Shown in pieces: positions 8,804-16,600 of a stretch of DNA of 64,000 nucleotides. Source of the stretch: Blastopirellula sp. (GTDB taxonomy: Bacteria; Planctomycetota; Planctomycetia; Pirellulales; Pirellulaceae); the NCBI GenBank assembly GCA_002733575.1, contig NVWB01000011.1, positions 1 to 64,000 of the forward strand, read 5' to 3'. A program made the translations under genes and the position numbers. Within the stretch, counting starts at the first letter, position 1; each line of letters starts with the position of its first letter. Below the pieces are notes generated by a model. That model was not told the origin of the DNA, searched no databases, and saw only the letters and a list, made by a program, of their open reading frames with translations.

Positions 8804-9737
8804 AATTAAATTAGAAGAAAATCGATCGGTCACGCTTGAGGAGTTAGTGGATCAGCTGGAATCTATCCAATTTGATCCCACGGATCAGAAGTCCCTCATA
8901 ACTGCAGCACCATTGTTGAAGTCCTTGGCGAATAATCCGTCCTTTCTAGGCGACTATGTAATAGAGCAGCTGGAGCAGGATTTTTCTAATGTTAGTTTGG
9001 ATAATAACTATGTGCCTCAAGTAATACTTCTAAAACTGGATCAGAGAAAGGGCTATATCATTCGTGCCAATTTTTGGCCCGCCGTAGACGACTCAGTCTA
9101 CAAAAGTAGTGGCGCAAGTGCCTTTTCATACGGATTGGCTCATGATCATAACTTCAACTTCTTGACGGTAGGGTATTTCGGCCCTGGGTACATGACAGAC
9201 ATATATGAGTATGACTATGATTCGGTATCAGGATACTCTGGTGAAAAAGTTGATATGGTCTACTGCGGCCAAGAATACCTGAGTACAGGCGACGTAATGC
9301 TGTATCGGGCGCATCGCGATATTCATATCCAGCATCCTCCTTCCAGTATGTCCATATCACTTAACCTGATGGAGTCAAGTCGAAAAGCTTCATTAACGAA
9401 TCAATATGAGTTTGACATTAGTTCTTCCACGATTAAGACAATTCTCAACGAAAATCGACTGCAGGCATTGATATCTTCTGCCGCCTTATTAGAACCAGAA
9501 GGATGTAGGCAGATTCTAAAAGACATAGCCGACAAACATCCTAATGACAGAGTTAAATTTGAAGCGATTAAAGTAAGAGCATGTAGTAGTCAAGATTATG
9601 CTAGCTCTTTAGAGATTCTAGAGAAAGGGGCTTGTTCTGAAAGCAGAATGGTTCGGGAGTCTTGCAGACAATACAGAACTCATCTAGAGCAAAACCCACT
9701 TAGAATTGGAAGTAAATCTAATGAACTTCTCATATGA
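8793..9737 (+). CDS. Unknown cupin-like/HEAT-like protein, possible metalloenzyme
   Basis: A 314-residue cytoplasmic protein. The start is supported by AAGGAG seven bases before ATG. The central part (about 90-200) looks like a cupin barrel: H117-x-H119 in LAHDHNFNFLTVGYFGPGY, a Glu near 139 (DIYEYDYD), and a second motif GDVMLYRAHRDIH with H174 and H178. That would give a plausible HxH...E...H metal site. Residues 220-310 are helical, repeat-like. The pattern HDHNFNFLTVGY..PGY.TDIYEYDYD is very conserved in character and probably defines an uncharacterised family. The gene is coupled to its neighbours by overlaps on both sides (11 and 17 bases). The function is unknown; metal binding is inferred from spacing only. 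Confidence 0.6.
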   Translation: MSIKIKLEENRSVTLEELVDQLESIQFDPTDQKSLITAAPLLKSLANNPSFLGDYVIEQLEQDFSNVSLDNNYVPQVILLKLDQRKGYIIRANFWPAVDDSVYKSSGASAFSYGLAHDHNFNFLTVGYFGPGYMTDIYEYDYDSVSGYSGEKVDMVYCGQEYLSTGDVMLYRAHRDIHIQHPPSSMSISLNLMESSRKASLTNQYEFDISSSTIKTILNENRLQALISSAALLEPEGCRQILKDIADKHPNDRVKFEAIKVRACSSQDYASSLEILEKGACSESRMVRESCRQYRTHLEQNPLRIGSKSNELLI

Positions 9738-10509
9738 AAATGTAAGTCCAGTATCGGATGGCTCTGGTTACGAAGAGTCAATTCGAAAACTAGAATCGAT
9801 CATCAGCACTGAGAGTCAAAACAGTTTCTTGTCAAAGATTACCGAAGCATTGAGCTTTGACAACTACTCTATATGTATCTGTAGCCCCGTTTCTCTTGTT
9901 TACCCCAATCTAATTGTGGATACAAATCATTCTCAAGAATGGGACATTAAGTATAAAAAAGAGAAATTTTACCTCGTAGACCCAACTCTTCACTACTCAA
10001 TTTCGAAAGCTTTGCCCGTCAGATGGGACGACTTAGAGAATATGCATGAATATCAAGAAAAGCATTATAAAGACTATTTAACACTTGCCAAATGTAGCGG
10101 GCAAGTAAGTGGGATAACATTTCCATTTATCTCTGATTCGAAAGATTACATTCATCTAAATTTGTCTTCCAACGGAAGCTATAAAGAGATGGAAGAAGCT
10201 ATTAAGAAGGCACTAGTTCTCGTTCCATGGTTAAGTGCTTCTATCTTCGAGAAAGCGAGGCAGTTAAAAGTTAATCATGCAAAAACTGAGCGCGATATTA
10301 AATTAACTAAAAGAGAGAAGGAATGTCTATTCTGGGCTTGCGAAGGAAAGACTGCCTGGGAAATATCGAAGATTGTAAAAATATCTGAAAGTACTACCAA
10401 CTTTCATTTGAAAAATAGTGTTCAAAAATTGAATGCCAAAAGTCGCCAACATGCAGTAGCTAAAGCTCTAATGTTTGGAATAGTGAAGCCAGATTTAACT
10501 ACACAGTAA
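9721..10509 (+). CDS. LuxR-family regulator with autoinducer-binding domain
   Basis: A quorum-sensing-type transcription factor. The N-terminal autoinducer-binding domain keeps the residues that contact acyl-homoserine lactones in TraR/LuxR: W and Y in EWDIKY, D and P in YLVDP, W in PVRWDD, and G in SGITFPF. A C-terminal LuxR helix-turn-helix follows (LTKREKECLFWACEGKTAWEISKI, then TTNFHLKNSVQKLNAKSR). I chose ATG at 9721 because GGAAG lies eight bases upstream. An in-frame TTG at 9706 is the alternative. It overlaps the previous gene. No luxI-type synthase is in the window, so it may be a solo that responds to a signal made elsewhere. It probably controls the small-peptide set, the PKS, or both. 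Confidence 0.88.
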   Translation: MNFSYENVSPVSDGSGYEESIRKLESIISTESQNSFLSKITEALSFDNYSICICSPVSLVYPNLIVDTNHSQEWDIKYKKEKFYLVDPTLHYSISKALPVRWDDLENMHEYQEKHYKDYLTLAKCSGQVSGITFPFISDSKDYIHLNLSSNGSYKEMEEAIKKALVLVPWLSASIFEKARQLKVNHAKTERDIKLTKREKECLFWACEGKTAWEISKIVKISESTTNFHLKNSVQKLNAKSRQHAVAKALMFGIVKPDLTTQ

Positions 10510-10528
10510 ATTGTACAAGGAATCCCTC

Positions 10529-11446
10529 GTGCTAAAAGTCAAGAATTTGGTAAAGTCGTATAGTAATCAAAGAGTGCTAAGTAACATCACCTTCGATGTC
10601 TGTGCGGGAGAAAGGGTTGCCATTCTAGGTGCCAAAGGGTCTGGAAAAAGAACACTTATACGGTCAATTTGTCGGTTAACGAAATGTGATTCAGGAAGTA
10701 TATTTTTTGAGAACGGAAATCTTCATAACAAAACTATTCAAGACACAAGCGTAGGTATAGTGCTGCAAGGAGACGGAAACTTGAACTCGCGGATGAGCAC
10801 TTATGAAAACGCAATGTATTTAGGCTCTCTGAGAGGACTAGATAGAGTTAAATGTTCGAAGTCTATTAACAAATTAGCGCATAGGCTGGGGTTAGAGAAT
10901 TGTCAGAATTATGAAGTGTCTAGCTTGTCGCTAGAATATAGGCAAAGAGCGGCTATCGTTTGTGCATTTGTACACGATCCAACCATCGTGATTATAGACA
11001 TGCCTGAATTGTCGTTGTGTGATCTCGCGCTTCCATATTTGAGTCAGAATATTGATCTTTCCATGAAGCCTAGCGTACAAATCTTAATAGTAACTACCAA
11101 TGATATGGATTACTTATCACTTCTCTGCGATAGGGTGATTCTACTCAACAAAGGCGAATTACTGTTTGATGGATCCTTCGCGGATTTTGAGCGAGATCTA
11201 CATAAATACGAATTACGCCTTTCGATGTCTGCGGCCTTGCTAGCCCGCATTGAGGTACAGCTAATGAGTTCTTGGAAAGCAGACAACATATTCTGGAGAG
11301 TAGATCGTGACATTCTCGTGCTGAATTATAGTGAACCACATCAGGTGTTATCTACATTGGACTGTATTTACCAGCAATCTGAACTACCAGTTGATTTGAC
11401 AATTGAAAGTATTCCGCTTGAAAAAACCTACCAACAGTTCCTATAG
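10529..11446 (+). CDS. ABC transporter ATP-binding protein, degenerate motifs
   Basis: An ATPase subunit of an ABC-2 (NodI/CcmA-like) exporter, by fold and by pairing with the permease downstream. The motifs are unusual. Walker A reads GAKGSGKRT, with Arg where Ser/Thr normally follows the Lys. The signature reads SLSLEYRQR instead of LSGGQ. Walker B reads IVIIDMPE, with Met at the position of the catalytic Glu. ATP turnover may therefore be weak, or the protein may have become a regulatory subunit. A GTG start at 10529 is preferred because AAGGA lies seven bases upstream; TTG at 10511 is in frame but has no such site. The substrate is unknown; the small peptide at 7640 is a candidate. Confidence 0.8.
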   Translation: MLKVKNLVKSYSNQRVLSNITFDVCAGERVAILGAKGSGKRTLIRSICRLTKCDSGSIFFENGNLHNKTIQDTSVGIVLQGDGNLNSRMSTYENAMYLGSLRGLDRVKCSKSINKLAHRLGLENCQNYEVSSLSLEYRQRAAIVCAFVHDPTIVIIDMPELSLCDLALPYLSQNIDLSMKPSVQILIVTTNDMDYLSLLCDRVILLNKGELLFDGSFADFERDLHKYELRLSMSAALLARIEVQLMSSWKADNIFWRVDRDILVLNYSEPHQVLSTLDCIYQQSELPVDLTIESIPLEKTYQQFL

Positions 11447-11449
11447 TGA

Positions 11450-12238
11450 GTGAAAGTGATAATGAATTACTTGTTAGTACTAGTAAATGAAAAAGTAAAT
11501 ATGATGTTGGGCTTAAAGAAATATTGGTACCAAACTGTTTGGTTTATGGTCTCGAGAACATTGCTTATATCAGCGGTCTATATTGGAGTCAGTCGATCAG
11601 TTTCTTCAGATGTACTACATCTTGTTTTGGATGAGATCCTCGTTGGGTACGTTTTCTGGATATATGCTTCGCTAGTATATGTCTCCGCCCTCAACACAAT
11701 TCAGGTCGCTGGCTCGAATGGTTTTGTTCAACAGATGTTTGTGTCATCGGTGCCATTTGGGTTGATAATAACGATTAGAGCAATGGCGTATTTATTGTAC
11801 ACGATCGGTCTTACAATTCTTTTGGCTGTAATAGCTATGCTAATGATCGAGCATTGGCTGAGAACTGACTATTCGGTATTACTCGTTGTCTTATTGTTAT
11901 CAACGCCCTCAGTATTGGGAGTAGGGTTCATTATTTGCGGGTTGCGTTTGCAGGTTTCAAGCAAGTATGTTTCCTCGATAAATCTGGTGATGGGAATAGG
12001 TTTGTTTTTGGTGTGTGTTTCAAATGTTGATGCTATTGCGCCAGAAGCTCTTAACGTCCTGCCATTCTTTCCAGCGATTCATCTCGCAAGGGAGCTAGTG
12101 TCGCGACAGGAATGTTTTCAAATTGCGCAATTGACTCCTACTATAATCAACTCTTTTTGCTATTTTGTTGTTGGAGTATTTATCTACAGGTATCTCGAAA
12201 AAATGGCGAAGGAAAAAGATGTTATTGGAAAGTATTGA
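11450..12238 (+). CDS. ABC-2 type transporter permease
   Basis: A 262-residue integral membrane protein with about six hydrophobic helices (for example YWYQTVWFMVSRTLLISAVYIG, FGLIITIRAMAYLLYTIGLTILLAVIAML, SVLLVVLLLSTPSVLGVGFIICG, and FCYFVVGVFIYRYL near the C-terminus). This is the plan of ABC-2/NodJ-type permeases. It starts three bases after the ATPase gene stops, so the two form one transporter. The GTG at 11450 is the first in-frame start; ATG at 11462 is an alternative. The set appears to end here, before a 544-base gap. Confidence 0.78.
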   Translation: MKVIMNYLLVLVNEKVNMMLGLKKYWYQTVWFMVSRTLLISAVYIGVSRSVSSDVLHLVLDEILVGYVFWIYASLVYVSALNTIQVAGSNGFVQQMFVSSVPFGLIITIRAMAYLLYTIGLTILLAVIAMLMIEHWLRTDYSVLLVVLLLSTPSVLGVGFIICGLRLQVSSKYVSSINLVMGIGLFLVCVSNVDAIAPEALNVLPFFPAIHLARELVSRQECFQIAQLTPTIINSFCYFVVGVFIYRYLEKMAKEKDVIGKY

Positions 12239-12782
12239 TTGTACGAATTTCTTAGTCGAAGTCTTCAGATAAACTAGAATGACGAGATATGCTAGCAACA
12301 CCTGAATGAATAGGGTGCGAGTACTGTCGGCCTATATCACAGACCTTACACGGAGTTTAGTCTCTACGGATGGTTGCTCTTAGATTTGACAGTGTATAAA
12401 GCCTATAAAAAATGCCAAACTCCAAGACTTGATAACTCCTCATTGGTTTGCCGCCTGCTCGAGGTAGGCTAGAATTCAAGTAGCCCGCCAACTCTTACCT
12501 TCAATTCAATCTTTCTCTCAAAAGTGAACACCTGCAAAAACTGATAGTACGCATCGTCAATGGATTGTGTAAAACTCGCTTCAAACTTGGATCGCTTAGT
12601 TGATATTCAATGTTCAAGAAATTGATATGGTGAGAGCGCCAGTGCGTTTTCTGAGCTACCAAAAACATTTTATTGATGTTTGGCAATATGTAAAAAAGCA
12701 AAAGCATGCATTGGGTGTAATTGGTGAATAATATTTTAAAAAACACAATCTGATTTAACGAAAAATCTGAGAGGAGATTGCT
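12239..12782. other. No gene seen; spacer upstream of the small acidic protein
   Basis: A 544-base AT-rich spacer. A 131-codon minus-strand frame at 12501-12896 overlaps the next gene and looks like a shadow, with no family resemblance. The region probably holds the promoter for the gene at 12783. I could not assign boxes with confidence. Confidence 0.5.
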
Positions 12783-13190
12783 ATGAATGCATTTGAGAAG
12801 ATAAGCGAACATGATTTTATATTTAACGAGCTCCATTTCCAGGCTACCAACTCTGCTTTGAGTATCTATCTTTCTGGTGATCTTGAAGAAAGTCATGAGC
12901 TGGAAATCAATTTTGACCCTTCGCCATTGTGCTATCGGTACACCATCGAGGAAATTGCCATTGATAAAGATGAGGTAGAGGAATCTTCTCAGGTCTTAGA
13001 GATTGTAGATGATTCTGAATGGCTATATTCGTTCCAAGAAAACAACTCTGTCGGATCTGGCGGTTGCAAACACTATAAAGTCCGAATTGGCAATCAAATG
13101 ATGGATGTAATTTCTGAAAATGAACCTGATACTAAGCTAGTTTCTGAAGATTTAGATGAAGTCATGTTTGCCCTTTCTGGCACCTACTGA
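12783..13190 (+). CDS. Small acidic protein of unknown function
   Basis: A 135-residue, strongly acidic protein with no family I recognise. A strong ribosome binding site (GAGAGGAG shortly before ATG) supports real expression. It has two Cys (one near residue 50, one in SGGCKHYKVRIGNQM) and reads as alternating beta and acidic loop segments, without a signal peptide or membrane helix. It stands alone between the transporter genes and the PKS, with its own leader. Possible roles are an immunity-like or regulatory accessory protein. Nothing in the sequence decides between these. Confidence 0.55.
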   Translation: MNAFEKISEHDFIFNELHFQATNSALSIYLSGDLEESHELEINFDPSPLCYRYTIEEIAIDKDEVEESSQVLEIVDDSEWLYSFQENNSVGSGGCKHYKVRIGNQMMDVISENEPDTKLVSEDLDEVMFALSGTY

Positions 13191-13690
13191 TTTGGCTTAA
13201 GCACCTGTTTGAAGTGCTGTTAGTAAAGTGATTCAGATAAGTATCGGTGTCATCCCCACAGCGTGCTGAGATTTGATATCAAAAATATGTGTGATGGGAA
13301 TATTCTTCAATCTTCGCATGTGACTCCGTGTGGTGTTTTATATGTGCTGTAGTTTGACTGTTAGAAGAATCTGAGGCATTGCAACGTAGGATCTTCTATC
13401 GAGGAACCAGTAAACATTTTTTAGATAAGTGTGCTAGTTGGATGATCAACTTTTTCGCTTTGAGATAGGTTGCAAACGCTGATTATCGTAAAGCATAAGT
13501 ATTTGGAATCTGTTCGGAGCGGTGTGAATTGAGACATTGTCTGGTAAAAAACTGAATCCGCGCAATAACTGTGCGTAACCACTGGGTAGATTTAGCAGGT
13601 GGGAATGATAGAGACCTAATGGTTCTATGAAAATACATCGCGAGCTGTATGAAGCTCGGACTTAGTTCTAGGGATTGGGGAGATTTGTTA
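13191..13690. other. Leader region of the PKS-NRPS operon, no gene seen
   Basis: About 500 bases between the acidic protein and the preferred PKS start. It probably holds the operon promoter. A short dyad, AGCAC...GTGCT, near 13200 could be a weak terminator for the preceding gene, but it lacks a T-run. No clear LuxR-type site was found. Confidence 0.45.
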
Positions 13691-16600
13691 ATGTCTAGTA
13701 GTCGAGAACACATTGATAGTAGCACAGGGGAAAGTGCAAAGAGAAAGGTTGCTATAGTCGGTCTCAGTGGCAAGTTTCCCGGTGCGAGAGACTACAATGC
13801 ATATTGGAACAATTTGATATCCGGAAGAAGTTCAATAAAAAAAGTACCAGAACATAGATGGAATATTGACGAGTATTATTCAAGTAATTTGGGGGATCGG
13901 AACTCAACAGTTAGCAAATGGGGCGGTTTTATAGATGACATAGATGCCTTTGACGCCAAATTTTTCAATATTTCTTCTCGCGAAGCAGTATATATGGACC
14001 CTCAGCAAAGGCTGATGTTGGAGCTTGCTTGGAGTTGTATTGAGGATGCTGGTTATTCGCCAGACTCATTAAAAGGCAGCAATACAGGAGTTTTTGTAGG
14101 ATCGGCTAGCAATGACTATAAGGAGCTATTGACTAAGCCTGGAGAGTCAATTGAAGGTCATGTGGCCACTGGTACGTTCCCATCATTAATCCCTAACAGA
14201 ATTTCCTATGAGTTCGATTTCAGGGCAACAAGTCTGCAAATAGATACTGCCTGTTCAAGCTCATTGGTGGCAATTCATCAGGCGGTTACATCCATTCTCA
14301 ATGGTGAGTGCTCTATGGCATTGGCAGGTGGGGTAAACCTAATCTGCACTCCTACTTATTATATAGCATTTTCAAAGACTGGAATGCTCTCCCCAAATGG
14401 CAAATGTCGTAGCTTCGATATAAATGCAGACGGCTACGTTCGGGGCGAGGGAGCAGGCCTTGTTCTACTAAAGCCATTGAATCAAGCAATATCTGATGGA
14501 GATCATATATATGGAGTTGTAGCCAGTTCAGTGGTAGGCCATGGGGGAAAGGTCTCTACGGTGACATCACCAAGCCTAGATGCGCAGTATGAAATGATAC
14601 TTGACGCTTTCCGAAAATCTGAGTTGTCACCTGAGCAAATCGGATATATCGAAGCGCATGGGTCAGGAACGCAAAAAGGTGATCCAGCCGAGCTAAATGG
14701 ACTGATCAAAGCGTACGATTATTTAGCTAAAGAAAAGGCGATTGATCTTCAAGAGCGCAGTTGCGGTCTCGGTAGTGTAAAAACAAACATTGGTCATCTG
14801 GAGGCTGCAGCTGGTATCGCAGGAGTGATAAAGGTCCTGCTTGCAATGAAGCATCAAAGGCTCCCCCCGATTCTGAATTTTGAAGAATTGAACAGCCAGA
14901 TTTCACTAAAGAATAGCCCCTTTTATCTCGTTACCGAACCGAAATACTGGGCGGCTCCACCAAACAATGAGCCAAGAAGAGCGGGCGTCAGCTCGTTCGG
15001 ATTTGGAGGGGTAGTTTCACACATTTTACTTGAAGAACATAAGGACTTATCTAGTCAATCAGCGGAGGGTGGCTTTGACAAGCCTACGCCATTGATCGTT
15101 TTACTGTCAGCGAAAAGTGAGGATCAAATTTCGATTCAAGCACAGGAATTAGTTGCCCACATTAAGTCCAACCAACTAACAGATAAGGATCTATCGAAAA
15201 TCGCATATACATTACAGATCGGTAGACGCCATATGAAAAAACGGTGGGGGGTAGTCGTTTCTTCGATGGACTCTTTGATAAAGAGCTTGAGTGAAACTTC
15301 TATAAGCGAATCAAACTTTACTAGTCGATTTGAGGAAGGTTTAGGGAAGAAAATAGGCATTGCGTCGCAGCAACTTTCACCGAGTAAACTAATTGCGAAC
15401 GTTCGTGCAAAGAGCAACCAAGCTGACATGGCGAGTTTATTGCGGCTGTGGATTCAAGGGAAGAATGTCAACTGGGGTGAGCTATATTCAGAAGGCTCCA
15501 GGCCCAAACGAATTAACTTGCCTACATATCCTTTTGCCAAGATATCACACTGGGTTAGAAGACCTAAAGCTAATACACAAGATAATGTGCCTACTAAGGA
15601 ATTGAAGAGCAAGATTGGAGGGGGTTCTTCTGCATCCGAAACCTTTCGAGAAGACGGTGTACTCTCGCCACTAGTTTCACTATCAGATATAAGTGGCGAC
15701 GATCATTATGAACTGACCGAGAAGCAGTACGAAAAGCCCGAGCTCCCTGAAGAAATGAACCTACCACAACCCTCTATGAGTACTCAGACTACTGTGCAAA
15801 TGAACAATTCAGGATCGCCTGAAAGTATGAAACCCAAAAGCTACGAGGGGTTTTCATATAAATCGCTCATTCTACTGCTTCGAGAAAGCCTTTCCGACAT
15901 TTTGTATGTGGATGTAAGTGAGATCGATTACGAGAGCAGTTTTATAGATTTGGGAGTGGATTCGATCATTGGTGTCGAGTGGGTGCGTTGGATTAAGAAT
16001 AAATTCGAAATCGCTTTATCAGTTTCTTCGTTATACGACTATCCAACACTAGTTCAGCTGACCGATTTCCTATTGTTAGAGATATCTGGGCCTAAACTTA
16101 AAGTTCTCAGCGAAGGAAATTCGAACAACAAGCAGTTTGATTTGAAACAAGAAAATGAAGGGGAGCTCTTCACTTTGCCAAGCATTACTAAAACGCAATT
16201 GCACAGCTGTTTGTTAAAAAGTCTGACAGAAATATTTTATGTCGATTTAACAGAGGTAGATATAGATACTGTCTTTACGGAACTAGGCCTAGATTCGATA
16301 TTAGGCGTGGAATGGGGCCGGTCGATTAATGAACAGTTAGGTCTATCGCTAAATGTTGCGACTCTTTACGATTATCCTACTGTGAGTCTGCTCACGGACC
16401 ACATTCTAACTCATAAGGAGGTTCGAACTGAAATCCGCAAGGAAGATTTCTCGGATGCTGCGGAAAGGGTAGCTATTGAATCATCTACTTCTGGTGTTTC
16501 TGCAAACCTGCAAAAATTTGATGGAGGCGTGTCTAAAGATAACATTCATCAATTGCTGATCCAGAGCCTGGCCGATGTGCTTTATGTCAACTTTGATGAA

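Noticed and set aside
12501-12896. 131-codon minus-strand frame
   Set aside because: It overlaps the better supported gene at 12783, has no recognisable motif and reads like AT-rich chance coding.
13649-13690. Upstream ATG of the PKS gene
   Set aside because: It is in frame but lacks a ribosome binding site, whereas ATG at 13691 has GGGGAG eight bases before it and begins closer to the KS domain.
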